The notes below the pieces were generated by a model that saw only the letters and a list, made by a program, of their open reading frames with translations, did not search any database and was not told the DNA's origin. 64,000 nucleotides of DNA from the NCBI RefSeq assembly GCF_014651055.1, contig NZ_BMWD01000024.1:85485-149484 (forward strand). Reading direction: 5' to 3'. This stretch comes from Streptomyces fructofermentans (GTDB lineage Bacteria; Actinomycetota; Actinomycetes; Streptomycetales; Streptomycetaceae). Positions 51,946-60,663 of this stretch are shown here, one piece after another (position 1 is the first letter of the stretch; each line of letters begins with the position of its first letter). The position numbers were made by a program, and so were the translations under genes.

Positions 51946-54119
51946 TGGGAATCCCCGACTTCTCCGGTGTCCCCCTGGGGACGCCCACCGCCGACGGCGG
52001 TCCCGACGAGTGGCGTGCGGCCCTCGACAAGGAGACCGGCGGCAGCGGTGTCGGCTGGGAGACGCCCGAGGGCATCACGGTCGAGCCGCTGTACACGGGG
52101 CGTGACCTGGAAGGGCTGGACTTCCTCGGCACCTTCCCCGGCGCGGCCCCCTTCCTGCGCGGCCCGTACCCCACGATGTACGTCAACCAGCCCTGGACCA
52201 TCCGGCAGTACGCCGGCTTCTCGACCGCGGAGGAGTCCAACGCCTTCTACCGGCGGAACCTGGCGGCCGGTCAGAAGGGCCTCTCCGTCGCCTTCGACCT
52301 GCCGACCCACCGCGGCTACGACAGCGACCATCCCCGGGTGACGGGCGACGTCGGCATGGCGGGCGTGGCCATCGACTCCATCTACGACATGCGGCAGCTC
52401 TTCGACGGCATCCCGTTGGACAGGATGACCGTGTCGATGACGATGAACGGCGCCGTCCTGCCCGTCCTCGCGCTGTACATCGTGGCGGCCGAGGAACAGG
52501 GCGTGGCGCCCGAGAAGCTGGCCGGGACCATCCAGAACGACATCCTCAAGGAGTTCATGGTCCGCAACACCTACATCTATCCGCCGAAGCCGTCGATGCG
52601 GATCATCTCCGACATCTTCGCGTACACCTCGCAGCGGATGCCCCGCTACAACTCCATCTCCATCTCCGGCTACCACATCCAGGAGGCAGGGGCCACGGCC
52701 GACCTGGAGCTGGCGTACACGCTCGCGGACGGCGTCGAGTACATCAGGGCGGGCCGGGAGGCGGGGCTGGACGTCGACGCCTTCGCGCCGCGGCTCTCCT
52801 TCTTCTGGGCGATCGGCATGAACTTCTTCATGGAGATCGCCAAGTTGCGCGCGGCGCGCCTGCTGTGGGCGAAGCTGGTGGGGCAGTTCGACCCGCAGAA
52901 CGCCAAGTCGCTGTCCCTGCGCACCCATTCGCAGACCTCGGGCTGGTCGCTGACCGCGCAGGACGTGTTCAACAACGTGACCCGTACGTGCGTGGAGGCC
53001 ATGGCCGCCACGCAGGGCCACACCCAGTCGCTGCACACCAACGCGCTCGACGAGGCCCTCGCGCTGCCGACCGACTTCTCGGCGCGCATCGCACGCAACA
53101 CCCAGCTGCTCCTCCAGCAGGAGTCCGGCACGACCCGCGTCATCGACCCGTGGGGCGGCAGCGCGTACGTCGAGAAGCTCACGCACGACCTCGCCCGACG
53201 CGCCTGGCAGCACATCCAGGAGGTCGAGGCGGCCGGCGGCATGGCGCAGGCCATCGACGCCGGCATCCCGAAGCTGCGGGTGGAGGAGGCCGCGGCCCGC
53301 ACGCAGGCCCGCATCGACTCCGGGCGCCAGCCGGTCATCGGCGTGAACAAGTACCGCGTGGAGACCGACGAGAAGATCGACGTGCTCAAGGTCGACAACT
53401 CCTCGGTGCGGACGCAGCAGATCGAGAAGCTGCGCCGGCTGCGGGCCGAGCGCGACGAGGGGCGCTGCCAGGACGCGCTGGACGCCCTGACCCGGGCGGC
53501 GGCGGGCACCGGGAACCTGCTGGAGCTGGCCGTCGACGCGGCCCGCGCCATGGCCACCGTGGGCGAGATCTCGGACGCCCTGGAGAAGGTCTACGGACGG
53601 CACGCGGGGCAGATCCGTACGATCTCGGGTGTGTACCGCACCGAAGCAGGCGAGTCCCCGTCCGTGGCGCGCACGCGGACTCTCGTGGACTCCTTCGACG
53701 AGGCCGAGGGCCGCCGTCCGCGCATCCTGGTCGCCAAGATGGGCCAGGACGGCCACGACCGCGGCCAGAAGGTCATCGCGAGCGCCTTCGCCGACCTGGG
53801 CTTCGACGTCGACGTCGGCCCGCTGTTCCAGACGCCCGCCGAGGTGGCCCGTCAGGCGGTGGAGGCCGACGTGCACATCGTCGGCGTCTCCTCGCTGGCC
53901 GCGGGGCACCTGACCCTGGTGCCCGCGCTGCGCGAGGAACTGGCGGCGGAGGGCCGCGAGGACATCATGATCGTGGTCGGCGGGGTGATCCCGCCGCAGG
54001 ACGTGCCGACGCTGCTGGAGATGGGCGCGGCGGCCGTGTTCCCGCCCGGGACGGTGATCCCGGACGCGGCGTACGACCTCGTCGAGCGGCTCTCGGCCGG
54101 TCTCGGGCACGACCTGTGA
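51945..54119 (+). CDS. mutB: Methylmalonyl-CoA mutase large (catalytic) subunit
   Basis: The 724-residue subunit has the TIM-barrel substrate domain (FLRGPYPTMYVNQPWTIRQ, FDLPTHRGYDSDHP, TIQNDILKEFMVRNTYIYPP, YNSISISGYHIQEAGA) and a C-terminal B12-binding domain with the cobalt-ligand motif DGHDRG near residue 604. The product converts methylmalonyl-CoA and succinyl-CoA, feeding polyketide extender units or propionate breakdown. It is coupled to mutA upstream and meaB downstream by overlaps of 1 and 4 bases, so all three are one operon. Confidence 0.97.
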   Translation: MGIPDFSGVPLGTPTADGGPDEWRAALDKETGGSGVGWETPEGITVEPLYTGRDLEGLDFLGTFPGAAPFLRGPYPTMYVNQPWTIRQYAGFSTAEESNAFYRRNLAAGQKGLSVAFDLPTHRGYDSDHPRVTGDVGMAGVAIDSIYDMRQLFDGIPLDRMTVSMTMNGAVLPVLALYIVAAEEQGVAPEKLAGTIQNDILKEFMVRNTYIYPPKPSMRIISDIFAYTSQRMPRYNSISISGYHIQEAGATADLELAYTLADGVEYIRAGREAGLDVDAFAPRLSFFWAIGMNFFMEIAKLRAARLLWAKLVGQFDPQNAKSLSLRTHSQTSGWSLTAQDVFNNVTRTCVEAMAATQGHTQSLHTNALDEALALPTDFSARIARNTQLLLQQESGTTRVIDPWGGSAYVEKLTHDLARRAWQHIQEVEAAGGMAQAIDAGIPKLRVEEAAARTQARIDSGRQPVIGVNKYRVETDEKIDVLKVDNSSVRTQQIEKLRRLRAERDEGRCQDALDALTRAAAGTGNLLELAVDAARAMATVGEISDALEKVYGRHAGQIRTISGVYRTEAGESPSVARTRTLVDSFDEAEGRRPRILVAKMGQDGHDRGQKVIASAFADLGFDVDVGPLFQTPAEVARQAVEADVHIVGVSSLAAGHLTLVPALREELAAEGREDIMIVVGGVIPPQDVPTLLEMGAAAVFPPGTVIPDAAYDLVERLSAGLGHDL

Positions 54120-55123
54120 TCGAACTCGACACCTACGTCAAGGGTGTTCTCGACGGCAGGCGGGCGCTCGTCGCGCGCGCCATCACGCTCGTCGAGTCCA
54201 CCCGGCCCCAGCACCGGGCGCTGGCGCAGGAGTTGCTGACCGAGCTGCTCCCGCACAGCGGCAGGGCACGGCGGATCGGCATCAGCGGGGTCCCGGGCGT
54301 GGGCAAGTCGACGTTCATCGACGCGTTCGGGACGCTGCTGACCTCGCTCGGTCACCGGGTCGCGGTGCTCGCCGTCGACCCGTCGTCCAGCCGGACGGGC
54401 GGCTCGATCCTCGGCGACAAGACCCGGATGGAGCGCCTGGCCGTCGACCCGGCCGCCTTCGTCCGGCCCTCCCCGACCGCGGGCACGCTCGGCGGGGTCG
54501 CCAAGGCGACCCGCGAGTCGATCGTGGTGATGGAGGCGGCCGGGTACGACGTGGTCCTGGTGGAGACGGTGGGAGTCGGCCAGTCCGAGACCGCCGTGGC
54601 GAACATGGTCGACTCGTTCCTGCTGCTGACCCTCGCGCGCACCGGTGACCAGCTCCAGGGCATCAAGAAGGGTGTGCTGGAGCTGGCCGACGTGCTCGCG
54701 GTCAACAAGGCGGACGGTCCGCACGAGCGGGACGCCCGGTCGGCGGCGCGCGAACTGGCGGGCGCGCTGCGGCTTATGCATCCGGCGGACGCCGCGTGGA
54801 CGCCGCCCGTGCTGAGTTGCAGCGCCCGTGAGGGGACCGGGCTGGACGCCGTGTGGGAGCGGCTGGAGCAGCACCGCGACCTGCTCGACTCGACCGGACG
54901 CCTCGCCGCCAAGCGGCGCGACCAGCAGGTCGACTGGACGTGGACGATGGTCCGCGACGAACTCCTCGGCCGCCTGCACGCCGATCCTGCCGTACGGTCC
55001 CTGGCGCCCGGTCTCGAACAGCAGGTCAGGGAGGGCGGGTTGACGGCCACGCTCGCCGCGGAGCGGATCCTGCGGGCGTTCAGCGGCGGACCCGGGCAGG
55101 ACGGCGGCACCGCGTCGGGCTGA
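54116..55123 (+). CDS. meaB: MeaB/ArgK-type GTPase chaperone of methylmalonyl-CoA mutase
   Basis: The 335-residue G3E GTPase loads and protects the cobalamin of the mutase. Walker A GVPGVGKST is at residues 58-66, followed by VAVLAVDPSSSRTGGSILGD, the switch segment VLVETVGVGQSE and the guanine motif NKAD. The C-terminal part holds the dimerisation region (VDWTWTMVRDELLGRL). The GTG start overlaps the mutB stop by 4 bases (GTGA). Operon membership with its client enzyme is the usual arrangement. Confidence 0.95.
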   Translation: MIELDTYVKGVLDGRRALVARAITLVESTRPQHRALAQELLTELLPHSGRARRIGISGVPGVGKSTFIDAFGTLLTSLGHRVAVLAVDPSSSRTGGSILGDKTRMERLAVDPAAFVRPSPTAGTLGGVAKATRESIVVMEAAGYDVVLVETVGVGQSETAVANMVDSFLLLTLARTGDQLQGIKKGVLELADVLAVNKADGPHERDARSAARELAGALRLMHPADAAWTPPVLSCSAREGTGLDAVWERLEQHRDLLDSTGRLAAKRRDQQVDWTWTMVRDELLGRLHADPAVRSLAPGLEQQVREGGLTATLAAERILRAFSGGPGQDGGTASG

Positions 55124-55439
55124 CCTCCCGCGTGCCCTCGGCGGGCTCGGCACGGGGCGTTGCCCGTGGCGCGCCTGAGGGTCTTGCCGGTGGCGCGCCG
55201 CACGTGCGCGTTGCCCGGTCGCCGGTGCCGTCGGTGGCCATGCCCTCGGCCGGGTCGTGCCGAGCCGCACGGAGAGGGCAGAACTGGCGTTCCCTGACGC
55301 GTCGTTCGACATGGATGGCACGACCTGGCCGCGCACTGGCCGGTTCTGATCGAACTGGCCGGATGACCACTGCGGGCGCGTCCCGGCTCTACCTTCGAGA
55401 GAAGGCAGGACCACGGAAACGACGCGAGGATCCCCACAC
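55124..55439. other. Intergenic region without recognised gene
   Basis: These 316 bases after meaB hold no supported gene. Imperfect repeats of a TTGCC(C/G)GTGGCGCGCC-like motif occur at about 55160-55200. No clear terminator hairpin is seen. Confidence 0.4.
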
Positions 55440-55727
55440 GTGCACGACGCCCCGATCTACGCCCAGCTGATCTCAGAACGCGGCGACATACCGATGCTGG
55501 TCCGCAGCGAGGCCCATCGCCTGCAGCGCGACTTCGAGTGGATCCTCAGCTGGGATCCGTCGACGGGCGGACCGCTGCCCTCCTCGGCCGCGCGCCTGGC
55601 CGCCGGACACGGTTCCCCCCTCGCCTCCGGAACCGAACCCGACCAGCGGCTCGATCGGCTCGATCATCCGCCGGAGCCCTCCCGCACCCCGGCGAGGCGG
55701 CGACGCGCGCTGCCCGGCACGGGCTGA
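55440..55727 (+). CDS. Small protein of unknown function
   Basis: A GTG opens VHDAPIYAQLISERGDIPML, then VRSEAHRLQRDFEWILSWD. The first 45 residues look like a conserved helical domain, while the rest is Pro/Arg-rich and may be a disordered tail or shadow. GAGGA lies about 12 bases upstream. I recall similar short proteins in Streptomyces but no function. Confidence 0.5.
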   Translation: MHDAPIYAQLISERGDIPMLVRSEAHRLQRDFEWILSWDPSTGGPLPSSAARLAAGHGSPLASGTEPDQRLDRLDHPPEPSRTPARRRRALPGTG

Positions 55728-55802
55728 CGGCGGTCCCGAGACCCCCGGCGGACCGGTAGGCGACGGCGGATCGGGCACGGCCGCACGGCGGGGGCCGTCC
55801 CC

Positions 55803-55865
55803 GTACCGGCGTACCGGCGTACCGGCGTACCGGCGTACCGGCGTACCGGCGTACCGGCGTACCGG
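55803..55865. repeat. Tandem repeat, 7 copies of GTACCGGC
   Basis: Seven exact 8-base units run from 55803 to 55858, with an eighth differing at its last base. Each junction holds the palindrome GTAC. The array lies between the small rightward gene and the exonuclease gene and is in no supported coding sequence. Confidence 0.95.
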
Positions 55866-55996
55866 GATGATCCGGCGACCATGCGCCGTGGCCGTCGGCG
55901 GGTGTCCGCCGGCCATCCGCCGGGGTGGCCCGGGACAGCCGCGAGCCGGGGGTGGCCGGGGCAGCCGGTGGCCGGGACGGCCTCAAGCCTCAGACC

Positions 55997-56572
55997 TCAG
56001 GTCTCGGCCCCGACCGCCGGCCAGGCGCGGCGCCCGGCGAGGTCGAGGACCAGGGCGGCGATGTTCCAGGCATCGTCCTCGCCCCGGTGGTGCCGGCCCT
56101 CCAGCGGCAGGCCCGCGATGCGCAGCGCCTGCGCCATCCCGGGGCGTTTGCGCAGCCCGTGCGCCCGGGTGAAGACCGCCTTGGCGTTGGTGTGCCGGTG
56201 GCCGAAGGGGTACGGGACGTCCGCCGCCGCGCACTGGCGGGTGAACTGGTGGCGGTCGTAGTCGCCCCAACTGGCCCACGGCCGCTCGCCCGCGCCGTGC
56301 CGGGCCGCCAGCAGCCTGCAGGCCTCGGCGAACCCGATGCCTGCCGCGACCTCCTCCTGCGTGAGACCGGTCAGCTCGGTGCAGAAGGCGCTGACGGTGG
56401 AGCGGGCCGGAGCCACCACGAACCGGTGCTTCCCGACCCGTTCGGCCTTGTCCAGGTCGACGACCGTCAGGCCTATCTCGATGATCTCCGAGACGGCGCC
56501 CGGCGGGGGCTGCCCCTCCCAGCAGGTCGCCTCGACATCGACGACGTTCAGCAGTCCCCCGAAGCTGTCCAT
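55997..56572 (-). CDS. DEDDh 3'-5' exonuclease
   Basis: The 191-residue protein opens with NVVDVEATCWEG (the first Asp and Glu of the DEDD set), followed by EIIEIGLTVVD, LTGLTQEEVAAGIGF, WASWGDYDRHQF (second Asp) and HHRGEDDAWNIAALV with the His and last Asp. This is the KapD/ERI-1-like exonuclease group, acting on single-stranded RNA or DNA. It has no added domain. The start is the ATG at 56572, with no strong ribosome binding site. Confidence 0.88.
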   Translation of the reverse strand: MDSFGGLLNVVDVEATCWEGQPPPGAVSEIIEIGLTVVDLDKAERVGKHRFVVAPARSTVSAFCTELTGLTQEEVAAGIGFAEACRLLAARHGAGERPWASWGDYDRHQFTRQCAAADVPYPFGHRHTNAKAVFTRAHGLRKRPGMAQALRIAGLPLEGRHHRGEDDAWNIAALVLDLAGRRAWPAVGAET

Positions 56573-56698
56573 GGCGGCGAGCCTAGGCGGGCGTACCGGC
56601 CCGGAGCACCTGGTTTTCCGTGCCCCGCGGCACCCGCCCGGTGCCGGGCGGGGCGCCGGTGTCCTGCGGGGCCGCCGTCCGGGAGGGAGAATCGGCGC

Positions 56699-57037
56699 AT
56701 GTCAGATGACCGGGCACCGGCGGACCGCTGGACCGTCGCCGCCGACGGAGGACGGCCGGAGGGGCGTACGTGCTCCCACACGGAACGGGCGGCCGACGGC
56801 CTCGGCGCCTTTGACGGCCGTGGCTGCGAGGAGTGCGTCGCGGCGGGCAGCACCTGGGTGCACCTGCGGATGTGCCTGGTGTGCGGCCACGTGGGGTGCT
56901 GCGACAGCTCGCGCGGCGCACACGCCACGGCCCACTACGAGAGGTCGGGCCACCCGCTGGTCCGGTCGGTGGAACCCGGGGAGACCTGGGCGTGGTGCTA
57001 CACCGACGAGGTCTTCCTCCTGCCGGCCGGCCCCTGA
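56699..57037 (+). CDS. UBP-type zinc-finger protein
   Basis: The 112-residue protein shows the zf-UBP pattern: RTCSHTERA, GCEECVAAGSTWVHLRMCLVC, GHVGCCDSSRGAHATAHYERSGHP. The ordered Cys and His would bind zinc. It ends WAWCYTDEVFLLPAGP. Bacteria lack ubiquitin, so the domain probably binds a C-terminal peptide or another ligand; bacterial members often sit beside transporters or redox enzymes. GGGAGGGAG lies about 10 bases before the ATG. A large transporter gene follows 260 bases downstream. Confidence 0.88.
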   Translation: MSDDRAPADRWTVAADGGRPEGRTCSHTERAADGLGAFDGRGCEECVAAGSTWVHLRMCLVCGHVGCCDSSRGAHATAHYERSGHPLVRSVEPGETWAWCYTDEVFLLPAGP

Positions 57038-57297
57038 CCCGCACGCCTGCGGGCGACCGCGTCCCGGGACTCCGGAGGGGCGGGCGGCCGGGGCGCGGGA
57101 CGGGCCGCACCGCGCCGAGCGGCCCTCCCGATCAGCGCGCCGCTCCCCCCGCGCGTCCCTTCCGACGAGCCCGTACACCCTCCGCGGGCCCATCCCCGTA
57201 CGCCCCCGTCGCCCGGCGGAGCGTCACGGGCCACCACGACCGTACGTGCCATCCTGAGAGTGGTGATCATGAAGCGGATCGGAGGAAGAACGGCAGC

Positions 57298-59574
57298 GTG
57301 AGGACAGTGACACGGCCGGGCGACACCCGGATCCGGGACCGGTTCGCGGCATCCGATCCCGGACTGCTGCGGCTCATGGCCGGGCTGCGGACCGTGGGTG
57401 CCATCGCGCTCACCCTGGCGGTCCTGTGGGGGTTCGGGGCCAACGTGAACTACATGGTGTCCGGCGCGATGGCGTCCATGGTCTCCACCTTCGCCGTCAA
57501 GGAGAAGCGCCGGCGCGGGCAGGCCGTGACCCTCGCGCTCGGCCTGCCCGCGGCGTTCGCGGCCGTGACCCTCGGAGCCCTGCTGAACACGAGGGTCGTC
57601 GCGGGCGACTTCGTCTTCCTGGCCCTGATCTTCGTGGCGGTGTACTGCCGCCGGTTCGGCGAACGCGGCACGGCGCTCGGGCTCATCGCGTTCCAGCTCT
57701 ACTTCGTGGCCCTGTTCGTCGGTGCCGTCCCCTCCGACCTGCCGAAGATCTTCGCGACCCTGGCCATCGGTTTCGCCTGCAGCGCCGTGGTGCGCTTCGG
57801 TCTCGTGGTCGAGACCCCCGAACGTGTCCTGATCCGCCTGCGCAAAGCCTTCCGGGCCCGGCTGGTCTTCCTGGTGTCGGCCCAGATCGATCTGCTGGAC
57901 GCCGGACCCGACGGCGTCGAGAAGGCCCTGGAGGGGCTGCGCCGGAGCACGGCGCGCCTCCACGAGAGCGCCATGCTGATCCAGGGGCGCCTGGAGGAGG
58001 GGACCGACGACGACACGACGGCCGCGCTGGTCCAGCGGCGTGTCGCCGAGGCGGAGATCGCCGCCGAACGCCTGAGCATGCTCCTCCTCACGGCCCGCAG
58101 CGAGGAACGGGCCGAGACGCTCACCCTCCATCTGCCGAACGCGCCCGTGCCGGAGACCACCCACCGGCTGGGCGCCCCGGAGGACGTCGAGCGGCTGGCC
58201 CGCCGCGACCTGGAGGCCCTGCGGCTGCTCGTGGCGCGCTCCGGCTCCGACGAGCACGGCAGCGCGGTCGCCCACGTGCGCAACCGGCTGCTCGGCTACC
58301 GGGACGAGGAGAACCTGCCGGACGCCTCCGCCGCCGTCCAGGACATGTTCCGCGGCATCGGCGAGCTGGCGCGCACCGTGCTCGGGCTTCGGCTGGCGCT
58401 CGACGGACCGCAGGACGAGACGTACGACGCCCCCGCGACGACCCGGTCCCGCGAGGAGCTGGACGCCGAGGACGCCTCCATCGCCGGGGCCATCGAGGCC
58501 GAGGAGGAGGAAGAGCCCACGGGGCTGCGCCGGCCCTCCACGCGTACGGCGGTCCAGGTGTCCGTGGGTTCCGCCCTCGCCATCATCGGCGGCGAGCTCC
58601 TCTCCGCCCAGCGCTGGTACTGGGCGGTGCTGACCTGCTGGGTCGTCTTCCTCAACACGGGGTCGACGGGGGAGATCCTGGTCAAGGGCTCCCGCAGGCT
58701 GCTGGGGACCCTGCTCGGCGTCATCGCGGGCGCGGCGCTCGCGCAGGTGGTGGGCAACCACACCTGGACCGCGTTCGTGCTCGTACTGGTGCTGATCTTC
58801 CTGATGTACTTCACGGCCCCGCTGTCCTACCTGCTGACGTCGTTCTTCGTCACGGCGATGCTGGGGCTGCTGTACACGCTCCTCAACACCTACAGCCCCG
58901 CGGTGCTCGTCCTGCGCATCGAGGAGACCGCGCTCGGGGCGGCCTGCGGCATCTTCGCGGCCGCGTTCGTCCTGCCCGTGCCGACCGACCACCGCACCGA
59001 CGAACTCCTCGCGTCCGTGCTGGAGCGGCTCGGCGAGGTCAGCAGCGCGGCCGTGGATCAGCTCAGCGGCGGGTCCGTGCTGGACCTGCTCGACAAGTCC
59101 CGTGAACTGGACACGGCGCTGGACGAACTGCGCGCGTCCACCAAGCCGCTGACCCACCCGGTCACGCCGCTGCGCAGCCGCCGGCAGACCGCCCGCTACC
59201 TGGTCGCCCTGCTGGAGACCTGCGCGTACCACGCACGTGTGCTCGCCGCGACGGCCGAACTGCTCCCCTACAGCAAGAAGGTGGCCGCGGACCCCCGGCT
59301 CAAGGGCGCGGGGCGGCACATCGCGCACAACATCGACGTCCTCGTGGCCCGGGTCGAGGAGGGTGCGAGCTCCGAGGCGGCCGAGGGCGGCGCGAGCCTC
59401 ACCTCGCTGCTGGAGACGAAGGACCGGGCGGCTCTCCCCCGGCACGACCGGGTCACCGACCGGGTGCTGCGGCACCTGCAGCGCCTGGACGAGGGAGTGA
59501 TCGGACTGGCCAGGCCCCTCGGGGTGTCCGTCGCCACTCCCGAGGGGCATCCGTCCAGGACCGCGGCCTCCTGA
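57298..59574 (+). CDS. FUSC-family / aromatic acid exporter-like membrane protein
   Basis: A GTG preceded by GGAGGAAG opens a 758-residue protein. The first membrane block (residues about 25-175: LRTVGAIALTLAVLWGF, VFLALIFVAVYCRRFG, LYFVALFVGAVPSDLP) is followed by a long cytoplasmic helical stretch. The second block lies at about 415-565 (RTAVQVSVGSALAIIGGELL, WYWAVLTCWVVFLNTGSTGE, FVTAMLGLLYTLLNTYSP) with a helical C-terminus. Two FUSC-like halves of this type export aromatic acids or related compounds. It ends 9 bases from the convergent dipeptidase gene. Confidence 0.85.
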   Translation: MRTVTRPGDTRIRDRFAASDPGLLRLMAGLRTVGAIALTLAVLWGFGANVNYMVSGAMASMVSTFAVKEKRRRGQAVTLALGLPAAFAAVTLGALLNTRVVAGDFVFLALIFVAVYCRRFGERGTALGLIAFQLYFVALFVGAVPSDLPKIFATLAIGFACSAVVRFGLVVETPERVLIRLRKAFRARLVFLVSAQIDLLDAGPDGVEKALEGLRRSTARLHESAMLIQGRLEEGTDDDTTAALVQRRVAEAEIAAERLSMLLLTARSEERAETLTLHLPNAPVPETTHRLGAPEDVERLARRDLEALRLLVARSGSDEHGSAVAHVRNRLLGYRDEENLPDASAAVQDMFRGIGELARTVLGLRLALDGPQDETYDAPATTRSREELDAEDASIAGAIEAEEEEEPTGLRRPSTRTAVQVSVGSALAIIGGELLSAQRWYWAVLTCWVVFLNTGSTGEILVKGSRRLLGTLLGVIAGAALAQVVGNHTWTAFVLVLVLIFLMYFTAPLSYLLTSFFVTAMLGLLYTLLNTYSPAVLVLRIEETALGAACGIFAAAFVLPVPTDHRTDELLASVLERLGEVSSAAVDQLSGGSVLDLLDKSRELDTALDELRASTKPLTHPVTPLRSRRQTARYLVALLETCAYHARVLAATAELLPYSKKVAADPRLKGAGRHIAHNIDVLVARVEEGASSEAAEGGASLTSLLETKDRAALPRHDRVTDRVLRHLQRLDEGVIGLARPLGVSVATPEGHPSRTAAS

Positions 59575-59583
59575 TCCGGCGGG

Positions 59584-60663
59584 TCAGCCGGAGACCTCCG
59601 GGGCCCACACCCTCTCCGCGTAGTCCGCGAAGTTCCTGCCGAGGATCTTCTCGATGCGCTCCGAGCCGTATCCGCGCGCCTCCAGGAGGCGGACGAGCTC
59701 ACGGAACTGGTCCACCCCGCGCAGGTCGAGCACGAAGGGCAGGGTGTCGCTCCGCTCCCCCGCCGCGCCGACCCCGGCCGCGCTGCGCAGGGCGACGTGT
59801 TCGGCGAGGTGGGTCCGGTAGGAGTCGAGGTCGTCGATGGACGTGATGGTTCCGTCGGTGCCGATGCCGACGTGGTCCTCTCCGCACACATTGACGGCGT
59901 GCACGATGTGGTCGACGACGTCCGCGGCCGTGGCGTGGCCGGAGACGTTGAGGAAGGGCATGAAGTAGATCCCGACGAAGCCGCCGCGCGAGGCCACCAG
60001 CCTCAGTTCCTCGTCGGTCTTGTTGCGGGGCAGGTCGGCCAGCGCGCGGCAGCCCGTGTGGTTGATGGACACGGGTGTGCGCGAGAGCTTCGCCGCCTCG
60101 AGGCAGGTGCGCTCGCCGCTGTGGGAGAGGTCGACCATGAGGTGGTGCTCGTTGAGCGCCTCGACGACGTTGCGGCCGAACCCGGTCAGGCCGCGGTTCC
60201 CGGGGGCCATGGAGCCGTCGCCGATGTGGTTGGCCTGGTTGTAGGTGAGCTGGACGACGCGTACGCCCCGGTCGGCGAAGGTGGCGACGCGGCCGGTGTC
60301 CTCGCCGACGGCGACGGCGTTCTGGAAGCCGTAGATGACGCCGATCCGGCCCTCCTCGCGGGCCCGGTGCAGATCGGCGGCGGTACGGATCTTCGTGAGG
60401 TCGGCCGCGTTGTCGCGGATGATCGCGTCCCACACGTCGAGTTCGTGCAGCGTGTGCTCGTAGGGCGGCAGGTCGCCCAGGGTGTAGCCCAGCGTGATGT
60501 TGACCGCGGTGAGGCCGGAGGCGTGGGCGTCCGCCAGGGTCCGCGCGTCGATGGTGAGTTGCTCGCTCGACTGGTTCAACTCGGCGGCGGCGTCGGCGGA
60601 GCGCGGCGCGTTCGGGTTGTCGAGCTGCCCCAGCGCGTTGATGATCATGGGCATGGCGGTCAT
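59584..60663 (-). CDS. Membrane-dipeptidase-like (M19) protein, divergent subgroup
   Basis: The 359-residue protein has clear M19 features in its C-terminal two thirds: IGVIYGFQNAVAVGED, VRVVQLTYNQANHIGDG, LMVDLSHSGERTC, VSINHTGCRALADLPRNKTD and HVGIGTDG. At its N-terminus NALGQLDNPN stands where the canonical DGHxD metal motif should be, and GFQN replaces the metal-bridging Glu region. It belongs to a recognised divergent subgroup and may not be an ordinary dipeptidase. No signal peptide is present. The ATG overlaps the stop of the amidohydrolase by 4 bases, so the two are one operon. Confidence 0.82.
   Translation of the reverse strand: MTAMPMIINALGQLDNPNAPRSADAAAELNQSSEQLTIDARTLADAHASGLTAVNITLGYTLGDLPPYEHTLHELDVWDAIIRDNAADLTKIRTAADLHRAREEGRIGVIYGFQNAVAVGEDTGRVATFADRGVRVVQLTYNQANHIGDGSMAPGNRGLTGFGRNVVEALNEHHLMVDLSHSGERTCLEAAKLSRTPVSINHTGCRALADLPRNKTDEELRLVASRGGFVGIYFMPFLNVSGHATAADVVDHIVHAVNVCGEDHVGIGTDGTITSIDDLDSYRTHLAEHVALRSAAGVGAAGERSDTLPFVLDLRGVDQFRELVRLLEARGYGSERIEKILGRNFADYAERVWAPEVSG

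Noticed and set aside
50332..54110. Very long open frames on the minus strand opposite mutA and mutB
   Set aside because: They are antisense shadows caused by high GC at third codon positions; the plus-strand genes are unmistakable.
38467..55865. Link between the GGTACC operator and the GTACCGGC array
   Set aside because: They share only GTACC, which is expected by chance; position and context differ.
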